A DNA stretch of 64,000 nucleotides from Rouxiella badensis (GCA_026967495.1 CP114060.1:1860001-1924000); one strand, 5' to 3'; counted from the stretch's first letter, positions 48,626-58,135 are shown. Numbers and translations are program-made. Notes: a model not told the origin generated them from the sequence alone.

Positions 48626-49594
48626 ATGTCTTTATCAGAAAATAACAACCGGTACGGTATTATTGCGGTAGATAAGCAGGGTGGTCGCGTATTATTTTTG
48701 CATCCAGAAACATTGGAAGTAGAGAAAGTATTAACCGGATTCCCACGCAATCCCCATGAGTTGTTGATTATTCCTGAACACGATAAAGCCTATGTGCCGA
48801 TATTTGGCGACGGAATTCATGGCGATAATCCACATCCTCAGCATCAGGTTGCTGTTATTAGTCTTATCAACCATGAACTCAGCGGATTCATTGAGCTTAG
48901 CCCGCTTGAAGCACCGCACACCGCGCGTCTCGGTGCCGATGGCAACGTCTATCTCTGCTGTGAAAATAGCGCCACGATAGCCGTCATCGACCCTAAAACC
49001 GATAAAGTTATCCGCCAAATTTCTGTGCCTTCAACCTATACGCATCGTCTGAGCGTAACACCGGAAGGAAATAAGTTATTCACAGACAACGAGGAAGATG
49101 CCAGCGTCACGGTCGTAGAATTAAAAAATACTAATGGGAAAGTCATCGATAATATTGACATGCCGGGAGGTGTGAACGGTATTTCCGCTGCACCGCATGC
49201 GCCATTTATTGTGACCAGCAATGCCGATAAACCTGAACTAGTTATTATTGATAGCCAAACGCATAAAATTAAAAGATATGTTCCACTGCGTGGGCATAAG
49301 AAAGGGGCGCAAATTGTCCGTTTCAGTCAAGATGGTGAATATCTCATTGTGATTGGCGATCAAGAGCCGGTCGCGACCCTGTTTGATGGCGGCCTAAATG
49401 AAATAGCCTGCTTTAACGTCGGTAATAAGCCGATGGACGGTTGCTTCAGTCCGGATAATAAGCGCCTTCTCATCGCTAACGAAGCTGACGGTACGGTGAG
49501 TATTATTGATATCGCCAGCAAAAGGGTGATTGCAACCCCGTCCGTGGGGAAAGGCTGTGAGGTTCTGAACTATTTTGTCGAGAAGGCGGCGTAA
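48626..49594 (+). CDS. YncE-like seven-bladed beta-propeller protein
   Basis: This is a 322-residue protein of repeated YVTN/cytochrome-D1-like blades: PRNPHELLIIPEHDKAYVPI, VIDPKTDKVIRQISVPS, SVTPEGNKLFTDNEEDASV and CFSPDNKRLLIANEADGTV. No signal peptide is visible, so unlike YncE it appears cytoplasmic. Function unknown. It follows the qnr-like gene by 61 nt on the same strand with ACGGAG upstream, and may share the transcript. Confidence 0.82.
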   Translation: MSLSENNNRYGIIAVDKQGGRVLFLHPETLEVEKVLTGFPRNPHELLIIPEHDKAYVPIFGDGIHGDNPHPQHQVAVISLINHELSGFIELSPLEAPHTARLGADGNVYLCCENSATIAVIDPKTDKVIRQISVPSTYTHRLSVTPEGNKLFTDNEEDASVTVVELKNTNGKVIDNIDMPGGVNGISAAPHAPFIVTSNADKPELVIIDSQTHKIKRYVPLRGHKKGAQIVRFSQDGEYLIVIGDQEPVATLFDGGLNEIACFNVGNKPMDGCFSPDNKRLLIANEADGTVSIIDIASKRVIATPSVGKGCEVLNYFVEKAA

Positions 49595-49689
49595 TTTTCC
49601 TGCCAACCTTGGTAAATAAAAGCTTTGTTGTTGTCGTTCATTCTGTGAATAATCGGACCAGGTGACTGGTTTGATTATTCAGGGAAAAC

Positions 49690-50846
49690 ATGACGCTCAA
49701 TAACATTTTATTTACCAACAACGCTCGCCAAGTGGCACTGTTGCCCCGTGCGCGCATTCTGCTGAAACTGCGCACGCAGCCGGTGGTTGGCGCTTTGCTT
49801 CTTTCACTGCTCGCAGGATGCAGTTCCGAAAAAATACCGTCAGCACCCAGCGACCTGAACAGGTACGAGCGGATATTGTGTCACTGATGCCGGCCAACGT
49901 TGCCGATAAACAGGGATGGGCGAAGGACATCAGCACCGCGTTTATCACGCAAAAAATCGACCCGACGACGGAAAATATCTGCGCCGTATTGGCGGTCACT
50001 GAACAAGAATCCAACTTTAACGCCAATGCGCCGGTGCCAGGTTTGGGGAAAATCGCCTGGAAAGAGATAGATAGACGGGCGGCCGAGGTTCATATTCCTG
50101 CATTCTTGGTTCATACCGCGCTAAAAATCAACTCTCCCAACGGCAAGTCCTATAGCGATCGCCTGGACAACGTTCGCAGCGAGAAAGAGCTAAGCGCGAT
50201 TTTCGACGACTTTATCGGCATGGTGCCTATGGGGCAGAAGCTGTTTGGCAACCTTAATCCGGTGCATACCGGCGGCCCGATGCAGGTCAGTGTCGCCTTT
50301 GCCGAATCTAAGGCGAGTGGCTACCCGTATCCCATTGACGGCACTATTCGTCGCGAAGTATTTAGCCGCAGAGGGGGCATGTATTTCGGTATCGCGCATT
50401 TGCTCGGTTATCCGACGCACTACAGTGAGCCGATTTACCGCTTCGCCGACTATAACGCGGGTTTTTATGCCAGCCGAAATGCAGCCTTTCAGCAGGCGGT
50501 GAGTCGTTTATCCGGGGTAAAGTTGGCGCTTGATGGCGACGTGGTGAGCTACAGCGATACGACGGGGAAAACCGAAATGGCCGTGCGCAGGCTGAGTAAA
50601 AGGCTGAGTCTGAGTAATTCGGATATTTCTCGCGATCTCAGGCTGGGTGAGTCAATCGATTTTGAGAAGACGCCGACCTGGAAGTTAGTGTTTGCGCTCG
50701 CCGATAAAACGGCGGGTAAAAAGGTGCCGCGAGAAATGCTGCCGGGGATTGAGCTAAACAGCCCGAAAATAACCCGAAATCTGACCACCGCCTGGTTTGC
50801 CCAGCGCGTGGATGAGCGCAGACGTCAGTGCCTGACTCGAGGTTAA
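49690..50846 (+). pseudogene. DUF1615 lipoprotein, one frameshift
   Basis: A signal peptide with lipobox LSLLAGC (Cys44 from the ATG; a GTG 14 codons later gives a more usual length) predicts an outer-membrane or periplasmic lipoprotein. A six-A run at about 49829 breaks the frame after CSSE; with seven A's the frame joins NTVSTQRPEQVRADIVSLMP and continues to 50846, exactly 385 residues. The body (CAVLAVTEQESNFNANAPVP, RFADYNAGFYASRNAAFQQA) is DUF1615; EQESNF and ADYNAGFYASRNAAF recall lytic-transglycosylase folds. Activity unproven. Confidence 0.82.
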
Positions 50847-50869
50847 CGCGTTATTTTGTTGATAAAATC

Positions 50870-50899
50870 CACCCTGCATTAATGAACAAATGCAGGGTG
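50870..50899. terminator. Convergent hairpin after DUF1615 gene
   Basis: CACCCTGCA and TGCAGGGTG form a 9-bp stem with a 12-nt loop between two convergent genes. The T-run is weak. Confidence 0.6.
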
Positions 50900-50906
50900 T
50901 TGATAC

Positions 50907-51176
50907 TTAAATAACGGTTGGCAGCAGAGAAGACACGCAGTTAAGCACGTCAGTGCGGAATTTCTTCGACGCCTCATCAATCTCGCTGGCGTTCAACGCT
51001 TCTTTCTCACGTTCCACGAAGGTTTTTACCCCGGTCGTGAAGCTATTTTCAAACTGCGCATTCATGGTGTTGCCGACGCTGCCAAACAGCATGCGCATGG
51101 CAGATATTTGAACCAACAGCTCACGGTTGATGCGTTCCAGTTGATCGATTCTTTGGGATAAATTTTCTTCGCTCAT
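50907..51176 (-). CDS. Small coiled-coil hypothetical protein
   Basis: This is an 89-residue protein starting MSEENLSQRIDQLERINREL. A heptad-like N-terminal helix (residues 5-35) is followed by MRMLFGSVGNTMNAQFENSF and a basic/acidic C-terminal half ending VSSLLPTVI. The start at 51176 has AGGAGG at ideal spacing; longer versions have none. Similar short proteins occur in Enterobacterales; no function known to me. Confidence 0.75.
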   Translation of the reverse strand: MSEENLSQRIDQLERINRELLVQISAMRMLFGSVGNTMNAQFENSFTTGVKTFVEREKEALNASEIDEASKKFRTDVLNCVSSLLPTVI

Positions 51177-51359
51177 TTCAGCCTCCTGTTTAAAACCCGC
51201 AAACCCTACCCCAATTTTACTCAATAAGAAACGAGTCCTCGCTTTTTCCTGCCGTTTACTCAAATAATAATGCTTGTTATCCGCTGTTTTTACGGACTCT
51301 TTCACCGTTATCAGCGAAGGACACGCACTGGCGTTATCCTTTTTCATTCAGGGAACATG

Positions 51360-52220
51360 ATGAAAATTATAAAAATTCTAAACAATAACGCGGTCATTGC
51401 CGTCGATGATTCTCTGCATGAACAGGTCATGATGGGCAAAGGATTGGCTTTCCAAAAAAGAGTCGGCGAACGCCTCGATATGTCGCAGGTCGAGAAGATT
51501 TTCTCGCTACAGGGCAATGCGCTTAATGCTCGACTCAGCGAGCTGCTGGCCGAAATTCCGCTGGAGGTGCTGACCACGACCGAAAAAATCATCGATCTTG
51601 CGCAGTCGCGTCTTGGGCAGCAGCTTGGTAATAATCTGTATATTGCCCTGACCGATCACTGCCATTTTGCACTTGAACGTTTCAGGCAAGGGATTTCATT
51701 GCCCAATGCACTGCTTTGGGATATCAAACGGGTTTACCACCGTGAATTTGCCGTTAGCCTTGAAGCGTTAGACATCATCGAGCAGCGCCTCGGCGTGCGC
51801 TTACCTGAGGACGAAGCGGGCTATATCGCACAGCATTTGGTGAAGGGGCAGCTACAGGGCGAGATGTCTGAGGTGGTACAGGTCACACGGATTATTCAGC
51901 AAATTATGCACATCGTGAAATACCAGCTGCGCCTCGATTACCGGGAAGATAGCCTGAGTTATCATCGTTTTATTACCCATCTAAAATTTTTCGCCCAGCG
52001 AATGCTCAGTAGCAAACTGGTCCGTAATGAAGACGAGTCGCTGCACGATGAGGTCAAAAATCTCTATCCTCAAGCCTACCAGTGCGTGCTGACCGTGGAG
52101 CGTCATATTCAGAAAAATTATCTTTACGCGCTGACTAAAGAAGAAAAAATGTTTCTGACGATTCACATCGAAAGGGTGCGTAAAGAAACGCTCAATCAGC
52201 CAGCGGTTGAAGGGGAGTGA
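51360..52220 (+). CDS. bglG: Transcriptional antiterminator BglG
   Basis: This RNA-binding protein prevents termination in the bgl operon when beta-glucosides are present. The N-terminal CAT/RNA-binding domain (MKIIKILNNNAVIAVDD, GKGLAFQKRVGER) is followed by PRD1 (LTDHCHFALERF) and PRD2 (FITHLKFFAQRM, FLTIHIERVRKE) with the conserved regulatory histidines. It is about 286 residues; start 51360 is better spaced from CAGGGA than the adjacent ATG at 51357. Its target RNA site lies 90 nt beyond the stop. I see no second target site ahead of bglG itself, unlike the E. coli operon. Confidence 0.95.
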   Translation: MKIIKILNNNAVIAVDDSLHEQVMMGKGLAFQKRVGERLDMSQVEKIFSLQGNALNARLSELLAEIPLEVLTTTEKIIDLAQSRLGQQLGNNLYIALTDHCHFALERFRQGISLPNALLWDIKRVYHREFAVSLEALDIIEQRLGVRLPEDEAGYIAQHLVKGQLQGEMSEVVQVTRIIQQIMHIVKYQLRLDYREDSLSYHRFITHLKFFAQRMLSSKLVRNEDESLHDEVKNLYPQAYQCVLTVERHIQKNYLYALTKEEKMFLTIHIERVRKETLNQPAVEGE

Positions 52221-52309
52221 TTCGAGAGATCGCTCACAAAATCCAAACGACGGTGAGACGCGTGCTTGAGTAAAGCTTTCTCTCAGGGCATGCTGTTTAC
52301 CGAAAGTTA

Positions 52310-52399
52310 GGATTGTTACTGGAAAGCAGGCAAAACCTAAACCGATTTTTTGTTACGGCATTCATGTGCCGCTAACAGGATATCGGTTTAGGTTTTTTT
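52310..52399 (+). promoter_or_regulatory. BglG antiterminator (RAT) overlapping an intrinsic terminator
   Basis: The 28-nt RNA site at 52310-52337 begins GGATTGTTACTG and ends GCAGGCAAAACC, essentially the E. coli bgl RAT sequence. Its last six or seven bases are also the 5' arm of a 15-bp terminator stem (52332-52346 with 52382-52396) followed by seven T's (52393-52399). The two structures exclude each other, so BglG binding permits read-through into bglF. Confidence 0.95.
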
Positions 52400-52464
52400 G
52401 GCCTGAATTCCGGAAAACGCGAGTTATCAAGACTCATATCTGTACAGGGAAGAAGGTAAACACG

Positions 52465-54357
52465 ATGAAATATAAAGAATTAGCTTCCGAGGTGTTAGGC
52501 GGCGTCGGCGGAACGGGGAACGTGGTCAGCCTGGTTCACTGCGCTACGCGCTTGAGATTCAAACTGCGTGACAGTAGCAAAGCGCACACAGAAGCCTTAA
52601 AAAAAACGCCCGGCGTCATCATGGTTGTGGAAAGCGGCGGCCAGTATCAGGTGGTCATTGGCAACGATGTCGATCAGGTTTATAAGCCAATAGCAGAGCA
52701 GCTCGACGCTTCACCTTCACAGCCTGTGAACAACGAAAGCACCGCTAAAGAAGGGCTGTTGGCTCGGCTTATCGATATTATTTCTGCCATTTTTACGCCA
52801 TTTATCGGTATCTTGATTGCCGGTGGGGTGCTTAAAGGGCTGCTTTCTATCTCCCTGGCTGCCGGATGGGCGACTCCGCAAAGCGGCACCTATCAGATTC
52901 TGTTCGCCGCCAGCGACGCGATGTTTCATTTTCTGCCTATCTTCCTTGGCTATTCTGCCTGTAAAAAATTCCAGGGTAACCCGTTTGTCGGGATGGCCAT
53001 CGGCGGTGCCTTAACCCATCCGCTGATGCTCGCCGCCTTTACCGCTTCACAGCTGCCGGGCGCGCAGCCGCATCATTTCTTCGGCATACCTGTTGTGATG
53101 ATCAACTACGGTTCTTCCGTTATTCCGGTGGTGTTGGCCTGCTGGCTCTCTTGCAAAATTGAGCGCGGCGTACATCCTCGCTTGCCCAGTGCGGTGAGAA
53201 ACTTTGTCACGCCGCTGTTGTGTATCGCGATTGTGGTGCCGCTGACCTTCCTGATTATCGGCCCCGCCGCAACCTGGCTGAGCAATATGCTTGCGCAAGG
53301 CTACGAGCTGATTTACGGCTTTAACTCGGTCATTGCCGGCATGTTGATGGGCGGCCTGTGGCAGGTTTGTGTGATGTTCGGCATTCATTGGGGCATCGTG
53401 CCTATCATGGTCAATAACCTCAGCGTTGTTGGGCACGACACGCTCATCCCTCTGCTGGTTCCGGCTATTTTCGGGCAGGTTGGCGCAACGTTGGGCATTT
53501 TTCTACGCACCAAAGACGCCCAGTTGAAAGGCAATGCGGCTTCGGCAATGGCGGCGGGAATTTGCGGGATCACCGAGCCTGCAGTCTATGGCATTACGTT
53601 GCCAAACCGTCGTGCATTTATTTTTGGTTGCGTCGGCGGGGCGATTGGAGCCGGGATCATCGGCTATTTCCAGACGGCGGTTTACTCGTTTGGTTTTGCA
53701 AGCATCTTCACGCTGGCCCAGCTAATTCCTCCCACCGGTTTCGACTTCACGGTGGTCGCGGCAATCATTGGCCTCCTGATCTCGCTGACCCTCGCAACGC
53801 TGCTGACTTATTTCTTCGGCATGAAGCCCGCCGCGAAACCTCAGGTCCAGGTGCAGGAGGTGGAGCCTGCACCATTGACCTCAACGACCCATGGCGAAGC
53901 GGCGCTTGAAAAAATCTATAGTCCGATGAGCGGCCAGCTGCACCCGCTGGAAAACATCAGTGACCCGATTTTTGCCGGTGGCCTGCTGGGCAAAGGGGCG
54001 TTCATTACCCCGACGGTAGGGCGTGTGGTATCGCCGATAGACGGCAAGGTCGCCTCATTGTTTAAAACTTTCCATGCTATTGGGCTTGAGTCGCCGCAAG
54101 GCGCCGAAATCCTAATCCACGTCGGAATAGACACCGTGAAACTCGACGGAAAATATTTTACCCCGCACGTCAGTGAAGGCGATGAGGTTATTCGCGGACA
54201 ACTGCTGCTCGAATTCGACGGTGAGGCTATTCGCCGCGAGGGCTACAGCCTGGATACACCGATTCTGATTACCAATAGCGACGACTTTGCCGACGTCATT
54301 ATCAATGACGTGCAGGACATTCAAGAAAATACCCCTTTATTGACCTTGGTGCGTTAA
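52465..54357 (+). CDS. bglF: Beta-glucoside PTS permease EIIBCA
   Basis: It imports and phosphorylates aryl-beta-glucosides and also phosphorylates BglG. This 630-residue inner-membrane protein has EIIB with phospho-Cys26 in LVHCATRLRFKLRD, EIIC (about residues 95-460) with GITEPAVYGITLP, and EIIA with phospho-His552 in ILIHVGIDTVKLDG. Start 52465 has AAGAAGG upstream; the earlier in-frame ATG at 52366 lies inside the terminator hairpin. All three domains are intact. Confidence 0.95.
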   Translation: MKYKELASEVLGGVGGTGNVVSLVHCATRLRFKLRDSSKAHTEALKKTPGVIMVVESGGQYQVVIGNDVDQVYKPIAEQLDASPSQPVNNESTAKEGLLARLIDIISAIFTPFIGILIAGGVLKGLLSISLAAGWATPQSGTYQILFAASDAMFHFLPIFLGYSACKKFQGNPFVGMAIGGALTHPLMLAAFTASQLPGAQPHHFFGIPVVMINYGSSVIPVVLACWLSCKIERGVHPRLPSAVRNFVTPLLCIAIVVPLTFLIIGPAATWLSNMLAQGYELIYGFNSVIAGMLMGGLWQVCVMFGIHWGIVPIMVNNLSVVGHDTLIPLLVPAIFGQVGATLGIFLRTKDAQLKGNAASAMAAGICGITEPAVYGITLPNRRAFIFGCVGGAIGAGIIGYFQTAVYSFGFASIFTLAQLIPPTGFDFTVVAAIIGLLISLTLATLLTYFFGMKPAAKPQVQVQEVEPAPLTSTTHGEAALEKIYSPMSGQLHPLENISDPIFAGGLLGKGAFITPTVGRVVSPIDGKVASLFKTFHAIGLESPQGAEILIHVGIDTVKLDGKYFTPHVSEGDEVIRGQLLLEFDGEAIRREGYSLDTPILITNSDDFADVIINDVQDIQENTPLLTLVR

Positions 54358-54372
54358 CACAGGAGAAAGACG

Positions 54373-55770
54373 ATGAGCCAACAATTTCCAAAAAATTTCT
54401 TATGGGGCGGGGCGGTAGCGGCCAACCAAGTGGAAGGCGCCTATCTGACCGATGGCAAAGGGCTGTCGACCTCTGACGTGCAGCCAAAAGGTATCTTCGG
54501 CGGTGTGGTTGAGCGTGTGGCCGGTGACAGCGGCATCAAAGACGTGGCCATCGACTTTTATCATCGTTATCCGGAAGATATTAAGCTGTTTGCAGAAATG
54601 GGATTTAGCTGTTTGCGGACCTCAATCGCCTGGACGCGTATTTTTCCACAGGGCGATGAGCTTGAACCTAACGAGGCCGGTTTGGCATTTTATGACCGCC
54701 TGTTCGACGAGATGGCGAAATACAATATTGCGCCACTGGTCACGCTCTCTCACTATGAAATGCCTTATGGCCTGGTGCAGAAGCACGGTGGCTGGGGCAA
54801 CCGTAAAACTATCGAGTTTTTCGAGCGCTATGCGCGCACCGTTTTCCAGCGCTATCAGCATAAAGTGAAATATTGGCTGACCTTTAATGAGATCAATATG
54901 TCACTTCATGCTCCGCTGACCGGCGTGGGTTTGCCGGAAAACAGCTCGAAGCAGGATATTTATCAGGCCATTCACCATCAGTTGGTGGCGAGCGCCAAGG
55001 CGGTTAAAGCCTGTCACGAGATAATCCCGGACGCTAAAATCGGCAACATGCTGTTGGGGGGATTGCTGTATCCGCTGAGCAGTAAGCCGGAAGACGTGAT
55101 GGAGACTTTGCAGCAAAATCGCGAATGGCTGTTCTTCGGCGACGTACAGGTTCGCGGTAGCTACCCGGCTTATATGAAACGTTTCTTCGCCGATCGCGGT
55201 ATTGAAATCAATATCACCAACGAAGACCGACAGGCGCTGAAATCGACCATCGATTTTATTTCGTTCAGCTACTACATGACGGGCTGCGTGACCACCGACG
55301 AAGAGCTTAATCAGAAAGCGCGTGGCAATATTCTTTCTATGGTGCCGAACCCGCATCTGGCAAGTTCCGACTGGGGTTGGCAGATTGACCCACAGGGTAT
55401 TCGAATTCTGATGAATGAGCTTTACGACCGTTATCAGATACCTCTGTTTATCGTTGAGAATGGATTGGGCGCTTATGATAAGCCGCAGGCTAATGGCGAA
55501 ATCATCGACGACTACCGTATTTCCTATCTGAACGATCATCTGGTGCAGATTGGTGAGGCGATTCAGGACGGGGTCGAGGTGTTAGGCTATACCAGTTGGG
55601 GACCTATCGATCTGGTGAGCGCCTCAAAGGCGGAGTTCTCTAAACGCTATGGCTTCATTTATGTCGACAGAGATGACCAGGGCAATGGCACGCTGGAGCG
55701 CCGCCGCAAGAAAAGCTTCTATTGGTATAAAGAAGTGATTCAAAGCAACGGCGCAGCGCTGAAGCGCTAA
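54373..55770 (+). CDS. bglB: 6-Phospho-beta-glucosidase
   Basis: It hydrolyses the phospho-beta-glucosides delivered by BglF to glucose-6-phosphate and aglycone in the cytoplasm. This 465-residue GH1 enzyme has acid/base Glu173 in WLTFNEINM, nucleophile Glu362 in LFIVENGLGA, and the phosphate-binding SASKAEFSKRYGFIYVDRDD. It begins 15 nt after bglF with AGGAG, so it is cotranscribed. Confidence 0.95.
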   Translation: MSQQFPKNFLWGGAVAANQVEGAYLTDGKGLSTSDVQPKGIFGGVVERVAGDSGIKDVAIDFYHRYPEDIKLFAEMGFSCLRTSIAWTRIFPQGDELEPNEAGLAFYDRLFDEMAKYNIAPLVTLSHYEMPYGLVQKHGGWGNRKTIEFFERYARTVFQRYQHKVKYWLTFNEINMSLHAPLTGVGLPENSSKQDIYQAIHHQLVASAKAVKACHEIIPDAKIGNMLLGGLLYPLSSKPEDVMETLQQNREWLFFGDVQVRGSYPAYMKRFFADRGIEINITNEDRQALKSTIDFISFSYYMTGCVTTDEELNQKARGNILSMVPNPHLASSDWGWQIDPQGIRILMNELYDRYQIPLFIVENGLGAYDKPQANGEIIDDYRISYLNDHLVQIGEAIQDGVEVLGYTSWGPIDLVSASKAEFSKRYGFIYVDRDDQGNGTLERRRKKSFYWYKEVIQSNGAALKR

Positions 55771-55776
55771 GCCTCC

Positions 55777-56421
55777 CTACGACTCATCGGGGTTAAAGGT
55801 GACGCCGGTGAGTTGTTCGCTTAACTTCCAGAGCTTGTGCGCAGACTCAGCATCGACCGCCCACGGCATCACGCCATGAAGGGCGTCTTTTTCAATCTTT
55901 AGTGTGGCGATGTCGCAGTCTTCGCAGTACACCCCACCTCGACCCTCCAACTGCGGGCTGGTTGCACACCAGACGGCGGTGGCCGCGCCTTGCTCCGGCG
56001 TCTTGAATCCAGCTTCTGCGGTGGTTTTTATTTCACCCTGCTCGTTGAGGACACCCACAACACCATAGTCTTCATGGGCCATAAAGCGCAGTAGTGGGGT
56101 AAATATTGCCCCGGGATGCAGGGAGAAAGCGCGTACGCTAACGTTTTTACCCAACGTGTCTAACGCTAGCGCAAACAGAACGTTAGCCGTTTTGGACTGC
56201 CCGTATGCCGGCCATTTTTCATAAGGTCGGTGATAATAGTTAGGATCTTCGAAGTGAATGTCTGACAGGCGATGACCGGCGGAAGAGACGCAGACCACGC
56301 GAGCTCCGTTTGCCTGTCTTAACGCCGGAAACAGCCGCGCCGTAAGCTGAAAATGCCCCAGATGGTTAGTGGAAAACTGTGACTCATAGCCACGTGCGTC
56401 GCGGGTCAGTGGCGCTATCAT
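55777..56421 (-). pseudogene. SDR-family oxidoreductase, 5'-truncated
   Basis: The frame from the ATG at 56421 has the SDR active site YGQSKTANVLF (Tyr-x3-Lys) and VVCVSSAGHRLSDIHFED, and DARGYESQFSTNHLGHFQLT, the classic NHLGHF block. The cofactor-binding TGxxxGIG and about 80 further residues are absent. The frame remains open upstream but reads KTDRWKINGAGIM, then unrelated sequence. Without the Rossmann start it cannot bind NAD(P). Probably a deletion remnant rather than a simple frameshift, because the missing part is not found in other frames up to the divergent racemase gene. Confidence 0.7.
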
Positions 56422-56585
56422 AATTCCTGCCCCGTTAATCTTCCATCGGTCAGTCTTTGGGTTATGATTCAGACAGTGCGTTTAGTCACGCGTTTAAGCG
56501 TATTATGTCCTGCTCACCAAAACAGTATCGCCAGCAGGCCGCTGAGGGTGCGGCTGATTAGCCGACTTCATTCCGGGGAAAATGC

Positions 56586-57257
56586 ATGAACGCAGAATTA
56601 CTAAAACAACAAGCGCAGGCAAAGGTTGCATTAATACGCGTAGTGACCTCGCAGGATAAGGATTTCCTGGATATTCATCAGAATATTATCATTGCAAATC
56701 ATCCAGAATTGGCGATGACAACTTACTGTCTGCCGGAGCAGTATGACGGTATCCATGATGAGCAAACGCTGGCGCTCGCCGTGCCAAAACTTCTGGCTCT
56801 CGGCCTTGAGCTGCAAAAATCCTACGATATTCTTTTGATAAGCTGTGCCTCGGATCCGGCGGTAAAACAGCTGCGTCAGTTGCTCAGCATTCCCGTTGTC
56901 GGTGCCGGGCAGTCCTGTTGTGAGCAGGCGCTTACCTTCAGCCACAGCGTGGGGGCCATTGGGATCGAACCGCGAGCACCGGCAATATTTTATGAGGTTT
57001 TACACGACAGACTGCGCACTTATCGACAGCCGAAGGGCGTAAACTGCACCCACGATATTCATAGCGAGGCGGGCAAAGCGGCGATTATCGAGGCGGTGCT
57101 GGCCTGTGAAAAAGACGGCGCTAAGGTGGTTGCTTTGGCCTGCACCGGCATGGCCACTACCGACGTTGCCGCGCTGGTGGCCCCTTATACCTCAATACCG
57201 GTGGTGAACCCGGTCTTGGCGGCCGGACTTGCCGTCAGGAAATTACTAAACAGTTAA
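56586..57257 (+). CDS. Asp/Glu/hydantoin racemase family protein
   Basis: This 223-residue protein of the two-domain racemase fold carries the paired catalytic cysteines, in ILLISCASDPAVK and VALACTGMATTD. GAGQSCCEQALTFSHSVGAI and PVVNPVLAAGLAVRKLL are further family blocks. The substrate could be aspartate, glutamate, a hydantoin or a malonate/maleate relative. It is followed 18 nt later by the unknown gene at 57276, presumably one operon. Confidence 0.85.
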   Translation: MNAELLKQQAQAKVALIRVVTSQDKDFLDIHQNIIIANHPELAMTTYCLPEQYDGIHDEQTLALAVPKLLALGLELQKSYDILLISCASDPAVKQLRQLLSIPVVGAGQSCCEQALTFSHSVGAIGIEPRAPAIFYEVLHDRLRTYRQPKGVNCTHDIHSEAGKAAIIEAVLACEKDGAKVVALACTGMATTDVAALVAPYTSIPVVNPVLAAGLAVRKLLNS

Positions 57258-57275
57258 CGTGGACGAGAGGTTTTC

Positions 57276-57956
57276 ATGGGCTGGAGACAGGAAATTCAGC
57301 AGGCTTACGATAATGCACAGTCCAGAACCGAGGCGCTGTGGCAAAAGTCTGCGGATATAGGTGTGCGGCGTGCCACGCCATTTTTTCATCCTACGCTGCT
57401 GTGTCAAACCATCGCCATTAAACCTCCGCTGAACTCTAAAATTCTCGCACTGCTGGCTCAGCTCAGGCAGCTAACCGAAGGCGATTCGCTCGCCGAGGTG
57501 ATGTCATCGGAGGCGATACACTTTACCTATCTGGCTATTGGGACGCAGAAATACGGACCGGAAAAGGCCCAGGATATCAGCCCCGACCTGCTGACTATTT
57601 TCGAACAATGCTGCGCCGACCAGCCAGTGCATATCTCCGGGCTGAGGTTATTGGCGCTTGCAGATCAAATTTTGCTGGCCGGTTTTCCCGACGAGCACAG
57701 CTACTGGCGCAGGCAGGATCTTACGGCCAGAGTGCTCGGGTCGAGCGTGCGCGAAGAAGTCTTAGCCTGCCATAAAGGCGCCATACCGCAGGTTTTTTGG
57801 CACAGCACGCTGTTGCGCTATAACGCCGAAAGAATGCCAACCGCGCTGCGTCAGTTTGTTATCGACCATATTGCCGATGATTATGGTGAAGTTTTATCCA
57901 CTCTGCGGCTGGTACTTACGGACTACAGATGGGAGAGGACTCTCTACCTGCGATAG
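57276..57956 (+). CDS. Unknown protein with two HxTx motifs, possible 2H phosphoesterase
   Basis: This 226-residue soluble protein has FFHPTLLCQT (His38-x-Thr40) and FWHSTLLRYN (His176-x-Thr178), the paired H-x-(T/S)-x signature of 2H phosphoesterases such as LigT and cyclic phosphodiesterases, about 138 residues apart. Each is in a strand-like hydrophobic setting, as in that fold. The rest is not recognised. It forms a probable operon with the racemase. The motif reading is mine and needs a structure-based check; a shorter overlapping frame (57856-58113) is spurious. Confidence 0.5.
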   Translation: MGWRQEIQQAYDNAQSRTEALWQKSADIGVRRATPFFHPTLLCQTIAIKPPLNSKILALLAQLRQLTEGDSLAEVMSSEAIHFTYLAIGTQKYGPEKAQDISPDLLTIFEQCCADQPVHISGLRLLALADQILLAGFPDEHSYWRRQDLTARVLGSSVREEVLACHKGAIPQVFWHSTLLRYNAERMPTALRQFVIDHIADDYGEVLSTLRLVLTDYRWERTLYLR

Positions 57957-58069
57957 TGCTGTGTCGAGAGCAACAAATTTCCAGAAAACACAAGTGGTAA
58001 AGCGAGTAACTATTAGCAGAGCAATTATTGTTAAAAACCAAACTGCCAGAGGCGTATTATCAGACTCAT

Positions 58070-58128
58070 CCCCTTGCAGAGCTAACGCCGTTTTAAACGA
58101 GTGCCGGAGATAAGCGCCGGGAAAGGGG
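58070..58128. repeat. Dispersed ~60-bp intergenic repeat, copy 2
   Basis: It has inverted ends CCCCTT/AAGGGG and a core beginning GAGCTAACGCCGTTTTAAAC and ending GATAAGCGCCGG, nearly identical to 28051-28112. It is intergenic, just before a strong hairpin. Confidence 0.75.
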
Positions 58129-58135
58129 ATTAATC

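Noticed and set aside
52366..52464. Upstream in-frame ATG of bglF
   Set aside because: It would start inside the terminator loop and add 33 residues absent from the family; the ribosome binding site favours 52465.
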